64,000 nucleotides of DNA from Zygaena filipendulae (GCA_907165275.2 OU015650.1:2696001-2760000), one strand, 5' to 3'. Shown: positions 48,414-60,849, counted from the stretch's first letter. A program made the numbers and translations. Notes: a model not told the origin generated them from the sequence alone.

Positions 48414-48740
48414 AATAGGGATGTTGACTACTTTTGAAAATCAAAATTCTAATTAGTCCGTCAGTTATTAAATAAAAAAACAATAGACACGTATTTTTTT
48501 GCTTTTTTAAATCAATTAAAATATACAGAGATAAAGCGCATTAAAGTTTAGGATGAGGAGGTCGTGACGTCACTAACCGCAAAACCGCCATACAAACTGT
48601 CAGAATAGTGACGTCACGCGAAATTTCTACTCAATATATCGCCGTTATTTTTTGATTACATAAAAAAAGAAAAAATACGTGTCCAATATTTTTAATCTAC
48701 AAGACGGACTAAAAAATAAAAATTAGTCAACATGCCCATT
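48414..48740 (-). mobile_element. CRE-bearing MITE, copy 2
   Basis: 327 bases. The termini are AATAGGGATGTTGAC (left) and GTCAACATGCCCATT (right). It contains two TGACGTCA sites about 50-60 bases apart around 'caaaaccgccatacaaactg'. Confidence 0.85.
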
Positions 48741-51546
48741 TTCCAAATATTATAAATATTATTAGGGCAGCCATAGTGTTAAAAAAAATCGATTGTTTGT
48801 ATGAAAACAAACCCTGAGGATTCATTTTAATATTATTTTATTTGAATAATAAACAATGTGACGCGAAATTTGAATTTCCATATTAATTCCATATTCCAGT
48901 GTTAACAAGAAGATAAAGTACAGACAGCGTCTTTAGCTAAACGTCTACCGGGACTTATTCACGGCCTTGAACTTACTCTGTCCCTGATGAAGGAATCCCG
49001 AAGAGACTGAAGCATACCGGGCCGTTCCTAACCATTAACCGGGAATAAGCAACTGAAGATATTGGGTGTTAATCACGTCTCAAAATCTCCGAATTCAACT
49101 GAAAGTAACTAAAAACGCCGCGAAACTGAAAAGAAAATATGATAAAGATGATTACCAATCAATTATCCTGAAACGAGAAGCAATTTAGTGTAGACATATA
49201 AAAAATATCATTTGACTGAAGTTTGTTACTTGTTTGTTAAGTTAAAAAGAACGGATATAAAAAAAACTTTCAATTTATCCTTGTCGGCGGGGTCATTATA
49301 AAGCACTCTCCAGCTCGCTACAAAGGCTGTTATTGAATACAATTAAGTTTCCAACAAAGCCTTGCATCAATCTGCGTCATTGGAATAATAATATTATTAG
49401 AGAAATAAAAAAGAAGCAACTTTCATGCAAAAAGCTAAAACTACAGAAATTGATGATGATTTTATAGGAAATTAACAACTATAACTGTTGCACGAGACTC
49501 CGCTCGCATGGTGATCGAAAGTGCACTGGACTCACTTTCGGAAACGATCACGATTTAAATTTTCAAACTGTCACAACTCGTCTTTTAGTAAACCGATTGC
49601 GATAAAACAAACTCTTTAAGCTAAAAGTCACATATTTTGACTAAGGTGTAGAGTTTGTGAAGTTAGGCCTTGTAGAGATAGGGCATGTAGAGGGCTCTAC
49701 ATGAGATCTGATCTGTCTTGGCAACATTTTACATGAACACGTTTTTGGTGGGATGGATAGTATTACATACCCTGCGCATAATTTTTTTCAGAATATTTTA
49801 AACCTTGGCCTCTTGTTATAATTTTAAAAATACTCGTAATCTGAAGACTACAAAAGTAATAATAAGATGCATCGATTTTATATGGACGGATATAAATTCC
49901 ATGATGATAATAATAAAAAATCAAATAATTGTACTTGTGCCCATAAGCTAAATAAAATTTAGGTAGGTATAATTAAATGCCTTTCAGTAATAATCAATAC
50001 AAAAAATTACCTGAAGAGCATAATTACCTTAATTGGAAGCTCGACCGCTTATAGAGGGTGTAAGGTTAAATGACGGATGCTCACATTAAATTCTCACTAA
50101 CAAAAATACAAATAAAGAAAAATAGGTACTGAAAAATAACAGAGAAAACCATAAATAAGACGTGGGTTCAAATGGGTAAATGACCTTCTACATTTGGTTT
50201 GTCGGCACTTCAGCGGCTATGGCAAGGAAAGGAGCGGTGAATATTCATTCCTTAGGGTATGATCCGCCGATGAGTGGGCAACTTGTGCGCTGAATTTTCA
50301 TGTGTACATATTTTTTTTTTTTTAAATTTATTTGGGTCACCAAAAAATACAAAAAATATTACTTAATGTAGCTTACAAAATAATTATAACTCTATGTGCA
50401 ACCAGCACCGGTAACCACAGATTACTTAAATAGTAGTTCTAATGCTATGCGCTGTGCCTATTAAAATATGAAATAAAATATCAATCACTTTATAAAATTT
50501 TACTAACGTCAAATTACTAATTTTTTTTCGTTATGGTCTTGACTGAAAATTAGCGTCGCGAGTGTCCCCAAACACAAAACATAATGCTGAGTCAAGGCCC
50601 ATTTTGGGCATGGAGAAATACCTACCAGACAAAATCATGTCACCTATTTATTTAATGTTAACACATACGGTATAGGACCTATTACAATGGTTAACAAATA
50701 CTAGTAGGCCTTATATACATCTTCGCATATAAATTGTTGTTTCATGTTGTTTCTTATATGCATTGTTTTAGTTATTACAATAAAGTTATTTAATTTCATT
50801 TTCAATTTCATTTCTTTATTTATTTTTATTTGTGTGCTTCTGTATGTTCATTTACGTTATGTGTCTCAGTTTTGCTTAAATAAATGTTTGTTTCTTTCTT
50901 TCTTTATTCGATAAGAAAATCAAATACTACAACCCGTGCACGGGAGGTTTTACGCTTGTGGGTCGTGCATGTATGCCAAACTGCACCACAACCGGTTTCA
51001 TATCAGTGGCCCGCGTAGCATTATTATATCGAAAGCGAGTAATCTGTTGCGAATTAGGTGCATTGTTATTTAACTGTCTTAACTATTACATGATGCGCTG
51101 TTGCCGGTGATTGATACACAAATCATCGAGTTCCGTACGTCGATGGTTTACTTTTCACGGTCTGTAATCTTTTATACATAGACATTTATTTTCCAGTTCA
51201 ATATTTAATTATCCGATATCTGGAAAGATATATGTCTTTAACACGCTTCTAGCTTCACTTGTGTAACTAACAAACAATTTAATCAAATCTAAGAAGTCAA
51301 TTTTAATTTTTAATCTATACTTTATGTTACCAACGAAGTCAGACGAGTTTTGCATCTCTACATGTTGATACTGTGGGTTTTTTTTATGGATTTTTTTGAT
51401 TGGACAACTGTCAAAAAATTGCCAGCTGTACTCTAGTTATTAACGTAATAATAATAATAATTGTTCATTGTTAACTGCCAAACTGTTCATAATTAAAAAT
51501 TATGGAAATTAAGCTGTAAAACTTACTGAGTCGTAATTAATGTGCA
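48741..51546. other. Non-coding, AT-rich
   Basis: No gene is seen. 50310-50620 looks like decayed LINE tail material (poly-T, then 'aaatttatttgggtcaccaa', later 'gtcttgactgaaaattagcg'), and 50790-50910 has simple T-rich repeats. Confidence 0.5.
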
Positions 51547-52300
51547 ATGTTTAAGGGTTCCGTACCCAAAAGGTAAAACGGGACCCTATTACTAAGACTT
51601 CGCTGTACATCCGTCCGTCCGTCCGTCTATACGTCTGTCAGCAGGCTGTATCTCATGAACCGTGATAGTTAGACATGTTGAAATTTTCACAGTAAATGTA
51701 TTTCTGTTGCCGCTATAACAACAAATTAATACTAAAAACAAAATAAAATAAATATTTAAGCTCCCATACAACAAACGTGAATTTTTTTTGCTCTTTTTTG
51801 CTCGATATTGATAACGGCAACAGGTATATAGACGAACGAACGACAGAATATTTAGTTATATGTTCACTTTAAAAATAAATAATTAAAACAAAAATTTAAA
51901 GGGGGCTCCCATACAACAGACATGATTTTTGGTCGTTTTTATAGATAATAGGCTATTTGACTAATTTTTTTAGTCCGTCTTGTAGATAAATAAAAAATAT
52001 TGGACACGTATTTTTTCTTTTTTTACGTAATCACAAAATAACGGCGATACATTGAGTTGAAATTTCGTGTGACGTCACTAACCAGTGCAGTTTGTATGGC
52101 GGCTTGTAGCTGTAAATAACGTCGCGAGCCCCCACCCTAAACTTTAATGCGGTTTATCTCTGTGTATTTTCATTTATTTGAAAAATAAAAAAATACGTGT
52201 TTAATTAATGTTAATTCTCTTACTGACGGACTAATTAGAATTTTGATTTTCAAAAGTCGTCAACATCCCTATTAATGAATGGTACGGAACCCTTTTTTTA
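51547..52300 (+). repeat. 'GGGTTCCGTACCC' retroposon interrupted by a MITE
   Basis: The left part (51552-51946) starts 'agggttccgtacccaaaagg' and includes (CCGT)n, 'caggctgtatctcatgaacc' and 'gggggctcccatacaacaga'. The right part (52274-52295) ends 'gaatggtacggaaccc'. The CRE-MITE at 51947-52273 splits it. This is a widespread lepidopteran repeat and does not code here. Confidence 0.75.
51947..52273 (+). mobile_element. CRE-bearing MITE, copy 3 (nested)
   Basis: 327 bases, from AATAGGCTATTTGACTAA to CAACATCCCTATT, inserted in the GGGTTCCGTACCC element. One intact TGACGTCA remains and the second has changed to AACGTCGC. The terminal TA dinucleotides on both sides would suit a Tc1/mariner-type TA duplication. 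Confidence 0.85.
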
Positions 52301-52314
52301 ACGAACGGTTTTTT

Positions 52315-52743
52315 TTAGCAACATTGCGCATCTACACTTACATTAAAAATAAATGTGCAACTGCGTTTGGATGTTCGCTCGTAAATCATCTCTTGGATTA
52401 CCGAGATGCAGAGACGAATTTCATTTAGGAATTTCATTCTTACCCAAAATATCTGGCTAGCGCAGAAAGAAATTTGAAAATTCGGTGAGTGAAATAATGA
52501 AATCCAGCCAGCAACAGACGGGGCAACGATCGATAAAAAGTCTTTATAATTTCTAAGACGCCTCAAGACGCGAGCGCTTGATGAGTAGGTACATATTTTT
52601 TGCAAATAAAATGAGGTATAAAAAAAAAACAATATTATACCTATACACAACATGTTTACAGTCGTGAAATGCCGCGGGCGATAATACGGGCGGCCATTAC
52701 CGCGGGAGAGGCTGACATCATCGACCAAGTTAGACTTAGCCAT
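52315..52743 (-). CDS. Unassigned 142-codon open frame
   Basis: It starts MAKSNLVDDVSLSRGNGRP and has one hydrophobic stretch (about residues 31-48) and several Cys. It resembles no family I recognise and has no clear splice or promoter context. It begins just outside the nested repeat at 51.55-52.30 kb. It may well be a chance frame. Confidence 0.15.
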   Translation of the reverse strand: MAKSNLVDDVSLSRGNGRPYYRPRHFTTVNMLCIGIILFFFYTSFYLQKICTYSSSARVLRRLRNYKDFLSIVAPSVAGWISLFHSPNFQISFCASQIFWVRMKFLNEIRLCISVIQEMIYERTSKRSCTFIFNVSVDAQCC

Positions 52744-52949
52744 TGTTATTATGTCTCGGTTAGGCAGAACGAGAGAGATGGATTGTGTTGTGTGTAAGTG
52801 TGTATTTATTATGTGTGGTGGATGATGACTCGAAAAAACACGGTTGGTAACAACGAAAAAATATAAAAAAAAAAAATTCCTTCAGGACCTCTTCGATATC
52901 ATTGGGTCGACATTTATTCATTAGGTCAATAATTTAACATGTGGATTGC

Positions 52950-53353
52950 AGATAATTCGGAGTTCCCACGGGAATTCCGGGATAAAAAGTACCCTATGTC
53001 CTTCTCTGTACCCCTGACAACGTGCATGCCAAATTTCATCCAAATCCGTTCAGCCGTTTTGGCATGATTGAGTAACAAACATCCAAACATTCAAACATCC
53101 ACACTTTCACATTTTTAATACTAGCTGTGCCCCGCGGTTTTACCCACGGTAATTTCGGAGTTCCCGTGGGAATTCCGGGATAAAAAGTAACCTATGTCCT
53201 TCTCTGTACCCCTGACAACGTGCTTGACAAATTTCATCCAAATCCGTTCAGCCGTTTTTGCGTGATTGAGTAACAAACATCCAAACATCTAAACATCCAA
53301 ACATCCACACTTTCACATTTATAATATTAGTAGGATAGTAGGATTAGTAGGAT
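52950..53353 (-). repeat. Two RTE/SINE-like tails in tandem, reverse orientation
   Basis: Units 52950-53120 and 53121-53353 are nearly identical: 'ggagttcccgtgggaattcc', 'gtccttctctgtacccctga', 'aaatccgttcagccgttttt' and 'acatccacactttcacattt'. The second continues to 'ataatattagtaggatagta', followed by short 'taggat' repeats. Confidence 0.85.
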
Positions 53354-53581
53354 ACTAATTTTCATAAAAATCTGTCAAGTAGTTTTTACGTGATAAGTTA
53401 TTAAATAAAATGAAACGCAAAAATAGGGAAAAAATAATAAAAATATTTGATTGTTTGTTTATGATCGTTTGTTTGGAATGGATAAATACAAACGATTTTA
53501 AAAACTGTTCCATTAATAGGAAGCTAGTGGTTTTGACTGGCATAGAGAAAGCACTATTTATCTCAGTATTCCTACAGGAAC

Positions 53582-53868
53582 GGGCATGTTGACTAATTTT
53601 TTTTAGTCCGTCTTGTAGATTAATAAAAAATATTGGACACGTATTTTTTATTTTTTAATGTAACCAAAAAATAACGGCGATACATTGAGTTAAAATTTCG
53701 CTTGACTTCACTTGACGGACAGTTTGTATGGCGGTTTTAGCGGTTAGCTTTATTCTGTATATTTTAATTTATTTTAAAAAGCAAAAAATACGTGTCTATT
53801 GTTTTTTTATTTTCTAACTGACGGACTAATTAGAATTTTGATTTTCGAAAGTATTCAACATCCCCATT
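53582..53868 (+). mobile_element. CRE-bearing MITE, copy 4 (shortened)
   Basis: 287 bases, from 'cgggcatgttgactaatttt' to 'caacatccccatt'. It lost part of the middle including both intact CRE sites (it reads 'gcttgacttcacttgacgga'). It is inserted in an RTE-like tail, with the host sequence continuing at 53869 as 'aagagattaacactcctgaa'. Confidence 0.8.
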
Positions 53869-54199
53869 AAGAGATTAACACTCCTGAAACCGTGGGGGAT
53901 CGCCTAGTAGTGTTATACGTATATTTCTACATCATTAGATCAATCAATGGACACTTTAGTTAAATGTAGAGGTTTTTAAGTGTTCACTACATCACAAAAG
54001 ACCAAGGCAACATATCAATGCCACGGTCGTCAAATTGGATACATTCGTCCAGTCCATTGATTTTATTACTTGCAGTATTGAACTCATTTTGTTGATAATA
54101 ATAATGTCTTTATTTCGGAGCGATCTTTTAATTGCGATCGAATTTCTGTTGACAGATCGTTCTATTCTATGCGCGAACGCAATAAAGTATATAATGATG

Positions 54200-54630
54200 T
54201 AGCTGTGCCTCGCGGTTTCACCCGCGTAAGATTCAGAATCCCCACAGGAACTACAAAGTAGCCTAATAGTTCTTATAACATCAGCCAAGTAGCAGTGAGT
54301 CCCGTCAAAATCGGTCCAACCGTTTCGGAGATTCACCTGCGTGGGTTTAGGAACTCCCGCAGGCACTTCAAAGTTCTTTTATTCTTCTTCTCCTTACAAT
54401 AACAAACACAACCAAAAAATAATTAGCGAAATTGGTCCAGCCGTTCATGCGTGATGCCGTGACTAAGAGCAATAGGGATTCATTTTTAAATCTATACATA
54501 TAAAATGCTTTATCCTGAATGACTGATGGATCAACGCACAGCCTAAACCGCGGATCGTAGAGACCTGAAACTTGGAGGGTGTGTTCTTTGTATGACGTAA
54601 GCATCGGATAAGACACCGGACAGCTAGTAT
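54200..54630 (-). repeat. RTE-like tails, two subfamilies adjoining
   Basis: 54200-54335 has 'tagctgtgcctcgcggtttc' and 'gtcaaaatcggtccaaccgt'. 54335-54630 repeats the 33136-33320 subfamily and ends 'ggacagctagta'. Confidence 0.7.
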
Positions 54631-55899
54631 AAGATAAATTATAATGTAAAATACCTATAATTATTGTGTCTACAATATATAAGTGACAAAGTTGCCTCCA
54701 CTTGACTTTTAAATGCGTAGTAACCCCGATAATCCAGCGTTGCTCAGAAGGTTTACTTGAGACGGATTAAGAACTTATGATATTAACCGCCTGTTTTTCG
54801 ACCTTGACAAAAATTAATAAAATAAAACGTTTTTTAGGAAAATAAGAGTAAATTTTATCTAAGTTTAATCTCACGCCAGTAAAACTGATCCACAATAAAT
54901 TACGAGTTTTTTTAAGAGTAATTCGTATTTTACTTTAAATCTAACGGAGCTTTAAATTTGAACTTAATTAAGCTAGATGTAGATCGAGTTTTTGATGCAA
55001 GTGAACATTAATTTTAATTATTATTAATGCAATTGTCTTCAGGAATAGGTACCGATATCATTACGCTATTCAGGAAAAAAGAAAAAATAATAATACGCAC
55101 GCACGTTATAGAATAAACTATTCAGTGCATCGATTGAAACTAGTGTTGCACTCAGAACTTGGATAAAAAATAAAAAAATCAGTCCTTAGAGAGTTGTTCC
55201 GCTGAGTAAAAACATAATTTTAACTATACCGCCTGCAGTGGGACATAATTACCAATTATAATCTCTTTGGACGTATAGGGTTGGCCCGCAACATGAATAT
55301 TCACTCTATATGCAAATTAGAGTACCTAATGAGCACAGAATGTGCAAAAGTTTATACTAGAATCAAGAGTAACACTTTTGGTGGGAACCAAGGGAGCTCG
55401 CATGAAATTTCCAAATGTTCTTGTTTGTAAAAGTTTAGTTTTGCGAAGGTAATAACACAGTAGTTACTAAAATTCTTAATACTTAATATATTTAGCATAA
55501 AGACAGTGAAAAACTCAAATGCCACAAATCAGAAATTTTTACTACCGTCAGTGTTACTTGATAAAATGGTGCTATAAAATCGTACGAGAACAATCTCTGC
55601 GAACAATCTCTCTCTCTCTCTACGAAACGAATCTCTGAAAATAAAGTACTTACCTACACATAATTTTTGCACGATTATTTGTGCCACCTAATCTTCGAGT
55701 TTTAACTTAGCGAGAACAAAACTGAAGGATGTTATTGATTTGTACCAGTATTTAGTAATTTTATTTTGTGGATAGTCGTAATTGGTCTTCCTAATGTAAT
55801 GTATAAAAAAATGTACCTACTTAGAAATATTTCAGAGCTGTGTACTATTCCGAAATGAAATAAATAAATAAAACGTCTTTATCAAAGCGTTATACTACC

Positions 55900-56214
55900 A
55901 TGCTACGGGTACTAGTACTAGTATTATATTATCTGTGCTACGGGGTTTGCGAGTCGAATCTTCGCAAAAAGGTTCTCACAAAAAATCTACCCGTTTTTTC
56001 GGTTTCGTTCCTCTGCGTCTGCGATACAAAAAACTGCGGGCAAAATGTCCGTGCGCGGCGGTATGAGATTGCGTACATGACGACGTCGACGTACGAAAAG
56101 AAATGTATCATCATAGTAGTACGTACTACGTATACATCGATATTTCTCAACGGATGCCATACAACGAAATGTATTTTCAACGAAAATCGAGAAACGCGTA
56201 AAAGCAAGCGGTAA
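55900..56214 (+). CDS. Unassigned 104-codon open frame with signal-like start
   Basis: It starts MLRVLVLVLYYLCYGVCESN, which resembles a signal peptide, followed by a Lys/Arg-rich, Cys-containing stretch. Two longer-than-average frames overlap on the other strand, so it may only reflect local composition (CpG-richer than its surroundings, with the palindrome GTAGTACGTACTAC at 56116-56129). No family recognised. Confidence 0.15.
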   Translation: MLRVLVLVLYYLCYGVCESNLRKKVLTKNLPVFSVSFLCVCDTKNCGQNVRARRYEIAYMTTSTYEKKCIIIVVRTTYTSIFLNGCHTTKCIFNENRETRKSKR

Positions 56215-56959
56215 TGTATAATTAACAGAGGGAAAGCATTGACGAGAAAACGATAAAGGTTTCGGCATTTCCAAGCGGTCAAGGTCTGCGGAGTGCAAAG
56301 CGAGTTTTAAGCACCTATAGGTACGTAACTTGTTACGACTGATATTATGTATTGTATGTATTATGAATTCGCTTTATGTTTTTCTTTTGTTTAGGTAAGT
56401 ACCTACAAACCTACTTATTTGTAATATTTTATTCGTACCACAGAATGTTACCGATAATGATTTCAGTTACAAACATGACTTCAAAAATCTTTTGAGCTAT
56501 ATATTTGAATGTTCATGACATGCGCACAATGCATTAACTCATATTTATATACTCAATAATTTCGTGTATTAGGAGCAGTTTTATTGATCAGTAGGTACAC
56601 TTAATTAGGGAGCATAAATCGTCTATTGTTTAAGGCATTAATGAAATTGAATTGTATCTAATATGACATCAATTTCCTGCGATTATTGTGCATTGTTTGT
56701 TTCTAAAAGCTTTTATAAAAACATTTCACAATACAATGTAATTGTGCCTATATCTATATACATAGTGTGTGGTCTCTGATTCCAAAAATAAAGTGCAATA
56801 TTGGTCATACTATATTATGTGCTTTATTGGAATGTAGGTGTACTTATTATATTATACTAAATAACCAAATTAAAAGAACATAAAATTTGAAAATGCGCCT
56901 GAACTAAACTAGACAAATAGAAATCATCTAATCTGATATCGTATAACAAATACGAGTAT

Positions 56960-57455
56960 TAAAAATGAGTTTGTTTGTTACGCTTTCGCGCCTTAAATAG
57001 TCAGAATTGTCATGAAATTTTGTATACCCGTTGTCAGAGGTACAGACCAGGAAATAGGTTACTGTTTATCCCGCAATGGGCATGTTGACTAATTTTTATT
57101 TTTTAGTCCGTCTTGTAGATTATTAAAAAATATTGGACACGTATTTTTTCTTTTTTTACGCAATCAAAAAATAACGGCGATATATTGAGTTGAAATTTCG
57201 CGTGACGTCACTATTCTGACAGTTTGTATGGCGGTTTTGCGGTTAGTGACGTCACGACCTCCTCATCCTAAACTTTAATGCGCTTTATCTCTGTATATTT
57301 TAATTTATTTAAAAAAGCAAAAAATACGTGTCTATTGTTTTTTTATTTTCTAACTGACGGACTAATTAGAATTTTGATTTTCAAAAGTCGTCAACATCCC
57401 TATTGCCACGGAAACGCTGAAATTAACGGGGGTGAAACAGCGGTGAACAACTAAC
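56960..57455 (+). repeat. RTE/SINE-like tail interrupted by a MITE
   Basis: The left part (56960-57074) has 'cccgttgtcagaggtacaga' and 'taggttactgtttatcccgc'. The right part (57405-57455) has 'ctgaaattaacgggggtgaa'. The CRE-MITE at 57075-57404 lies between them. Confidence 0.8.
57075..57404 (+). mobile_element. CRE-bearing MITE, copy 5 (best preserved)
   Basis: 330 bases. It starts AATGGGCATGTTGACTAA and ends GTCGTCAACATCCCTATT. TGACGTCA sites lie at 57203-57210 and 57247-57254, on either side of 'cagtttgtatggcggttttg'. The outer parts can also pair imperfectly (the tagtccgt and acggacta blocks). It does not code. Confidence 0.88.
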
Positions 57456-58039
57456 TTATAAGTAACGAAGCGATCAGTTGGCTTGGCATCGTATGTTTTC
57501 TGCCGATTGGCTCGGGCAGTAACAAAAAATAATACCTCTTATGTATTTTTACTCTTCAGTCAAAAGAGGTATGACGTCATATCTTTTTGCCAGCAAAACA
57601 ACGCTAATTTGAGATGAATTGCTATTTGTTCTCGCTGAGCATTGAATCGCAGCAGATAATAATGCTTCGTTTTCATTTAAATTTAGTTAGTAACGAATAC
57701 CATAATAATATCACTCGCATATTTATTCAGGTGAGCTGTTATCAGTCTATCGATTACACGTTTCAAGGTCTAAATAATAAAAAAAAAACAATTTATAAAA
57801 CCTACATAAATAAATTCGATTGCTACATTTAGGTATATGAACGCAACATCACTTGAGAACGGCTCGACCGATTTGGCAAATTTTTTTCACTTAGTTCGTA
57901 AATCGTAATCATCAGGACAACGATTGTAAGAAAGAAACTTTTTGAAAATGTAAGGGAAAAGTTTAGAATTTTGATTGATGATTTTTATATGTATAGTAAA
58001 AGTACTTGACATATGAGGTTGAAGTTAGGCAGGAAGTTA

Positions 58040-58128
58040 GCTTATAAAGGGTGGAGAAAGGATTTTCATTCCGGAGCTCCCAAGGGAATCCCGACTGTCA
58101 CGCGGGTGAATCCACGTGGAACAGCTAG
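58040..58128 (+). repeat. RTE/SINE-like tail fragment
   Basis: 'ttcattccggagctcccaag', 'cacgcgggtgaatccacgtg' and 'gaacagctagt'. The 108-codon frame starting at 58013 runs through it, so its first part is repeat-derived. Confidence 0.7.
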
Positions 58129-59039
58129 TCATGATGGTCAGTCACATACGGAAATCGCAGAAGTCGTTTCGTCTTCCATTCAGACACACCGTCGCGCGTC
58201 GTCGATCGGTTTTGGCTCGCCGGGCGACACCTACGCATTGTTTTTGGCCAAATCGATTAGAACCGTCGAGCGAGCGACCAATGATAATTTATATTTACAA
58301 CAAACAATGTCTCACTTGGACCAGTGTCTTTGTTTTTAAGGTTCATATTCGTGGAAGCGAAAACGAAATGGGAAATGACACGGGCTAAAGAGTTGGCGGT
58401 GAATAAAAAGCGGCAGGAAGACATCCGTCACTCGGTAGAGCTATCGCTGTCAGTTGCGTTATTCTTTCCGAGAACGGGCACACTATCCCAGAAGATGTAG
58501 GCAACGATGGAACACAAACATTTTGTAAGGTCTCCCATAGTATTTCGTTGCGTACTGAATAATCTTAAGTGTTTGCTAACCTTGTAAGCATAAAGATAAG
58601 TTACATAGGTATTTAGAAACGATTAGTTAGGCTTCACCAAGAATATGGGAGCACGTTGCAGTTGCAGCATGTTGATAGTTAAGAGACAAAATCTTTCAAA
58701 ATTTGTCATTAATTCCCGAGTAGGTAGGTATTAATAATTTCGCAAGTACCTATAAAAAGTCAAAGTGGTTATAAAGACTAAAAAAAAAAACACAAAAGCG
58801 AAAACACACGTCGATGGAAATAAAACGATACCATAAAATATAAGCGTCTACGAAAAACGCCGGGCGATAGAGAACCATGAAACCGAAGCAAAACAAACAA
58901 TCAAAGACCACCGCAATGAGACGATATTATAGTGACGAAAACGACGCGGTGTTCTGCTGAACACTAAAAATACGAACATTCTAATCAGATATTTGTGTAA
59001 AACTTGAAGACAAATTATAATTTGTAACACAGAAACTGT

Positions 59040-59280
59040 TATACCTGTTTCCCGCGGTGTCATCCACCTCAAGGTCGGAGTCCATGCGGGAATCGTTACT
59101 AATATTATAAACGCGGAAGTTTGTATGTATGGATGTTGGTTATTCTCTCAAAAAAACTACTGAATGGATTTTACATTAATATAGCTTATACATCAGAATA
59201 ACACATAGGGTGCTTTTTACCCCGGAATTCCTGCGGGATCTCTAAAATTAACGCGGGTGAAAACGCAGGTAACAGCTAGT
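59040..59280 (+). repeat. RTE/SINE-like tail, preceded by an inverted fragment
   Basis: 59095-59280 matches 42890-43096 ('aatattataaacgcggaagt', 'atcagaataacacatagggt', 'aacagctagt'). 59040-59092 is the opposite end of a tail in reverse ('cccgcggtgtcatccacctc'). Confidence 0.7.
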
Positions 59281-59456
59281 TATAGCATAAAAGTGCTCTG
59301 TATCCTTTTATTGTACATCTAACAACGTGTGAGTAAAATTTCATGCTGATCGGCTATACCAACCGATACTTAGTCAAGCCGTGATTCGTGAAAGCGTACC
59401 AATCAAACAAATTAACAAACTCATTTTCGCATTTATGGATAGAGCGTTAGTTTTAA

Positions 59457-59708
59457 CCCTTTCACCACCATCTCCGTAATATCACGGTCTACGAAAGACG
59501 TGCTCCTGGGGACAGACACGTAATATTACGTTACTAACAGTGCACTGACTTTTATATTAGATTAAATGATAGATTATAAGCATTCCCAACACTAGGAAAA
59601 ATCATGCCTATAGCGTGTGGCCTAGAGCACGTAACGATTATTTGCTCAGTGGCCTAGAGGTTTAGAGCCTTAACTTATTAAGGCTACAAAAACGTGGTGG
59701 TGAAAGGG
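59457..59708. mobile_element. piggyBac-type MITE with TTAA duplication
   Basis: 252 bases. It starts CCCTTTCACCACCA and ends with the inverse, TGGTGGTGAAAGGG, flanked on both sides by TTAA (59453-59456 and 59709-59712). CCC/GGG ends with a TTAA target are the mark of piggyBac elements. Inside are the repeated near-palindromes CGTAATATCACG and CGTAATATTACG. The block 'gattatttgctcagtg' inside also occurs at 829-844. Confidence 0.82.
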
Positions 59709-60381
59709 TTAAAATTGAAGCACGATAACAATCGATGACGCATGCGTTTCGCGCCGAGAGACTGTAAGCTGGTAGATACCAGTGTTGCCATCTCTACCAA
59801 CTTTTCTGTAGATCTACCACCTTTTAGTGCCTAACTCATATTTACTACTTTGCATTAAAAATCTACCAACATTTTGAATTATCACTATTATAAATTGCAC
59901 TCAGGTTCAAGTAAATTTACTGATACGAATAAAATTTAATTGAATTGACAGAACTTTATTTGACACAACACGTGGATAGTTACAACATACATTAATAAAA
60001 AAAAAGTATGAATGAATTTTCATAATTAAAAAGTACCACCACCCGTGAAATTGGAGCACTCAGGAGTCTGCGTGCGCAGAATGCATTTTATATACCTATA
60101 TTTTATTCTATGTAAGGCGATGATATTATACAGTATGATTGTGTAACGAAATTTGTAGAGTAATTATTACGCTTAATTACCCGACGATAGATATCACATC
60201 CACCGACAAATCTTGCCATAACTGTATCTGATTAGTGGTGGATCCGGCTTTTGATCGATTGGTTCATTTTACACACATAATATACTGTAGTCATTGAACC
60301 GACATCGGTGTTCGTTCAATAAGATATTTATGCGTTTTTTTGCTGTTCGAAAGTCTGTACTCGATACGGATTATACATCTA

Positions 60382-60849
60382 CAGGGTGGAAATTAAAGGC
60401 GAATCTTGGAGGGGACAGTACCATAAATATTGGATATTGTTAGTTAATTATTTGTCAATGAGTACACTGAATTTTACTTTTATATAAGTATATATAATAT
60501 TTTTCAATAGTGTCAAGTATAAGAAACGAGCAATTTTTCAAAGCTAACTGTTCGGAGAGTCAATTTTCTTCTCATTTCTTTTAAAAAGAATACTAAGTTA
60601 ATTTGAAGAAATACATGAATCTTGAGCCTTTTGGTCGGTAGTCGGTACCTATCTTAAAAATGCATTACTTTTTATATTATACCGGAGCAATATTAGGCTT
60701 AGGTCATGATGTATAGAAAATTAATGCGGTATTACTTAGATATTAAAACAAATTTTCACGTTCACGTATTTGCCATCTTTAATATTTTGAGTAGTACCTG
60801 TCGTCTGCCCCCCCCCCCCCCACCGACTTCCGCCCTTATTTCCACCCTG
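60382..60849. mobile_element. Mariner-type MITE with TA duplication and C14 tract
   Basis: The termini CAGGGTGGAAATTAAAGGCG and the inverse (cgcccttatttccaccctg) match over about 33 imperfect bases and are flanked by TA on both sides (60380-60381, 60850-60851). A run of 14 C (60808-60821) lies next to the right terminus, where the left terminus has GGAGGGG. About 468 bases, with no transposase. Confidence 0.75.

Noticed and set aside
58013..58388. Plus-strand frames of 108 and 90 codons
   Set aside because: The first third is a retroposon tail in translation, and the rest shows no family features.
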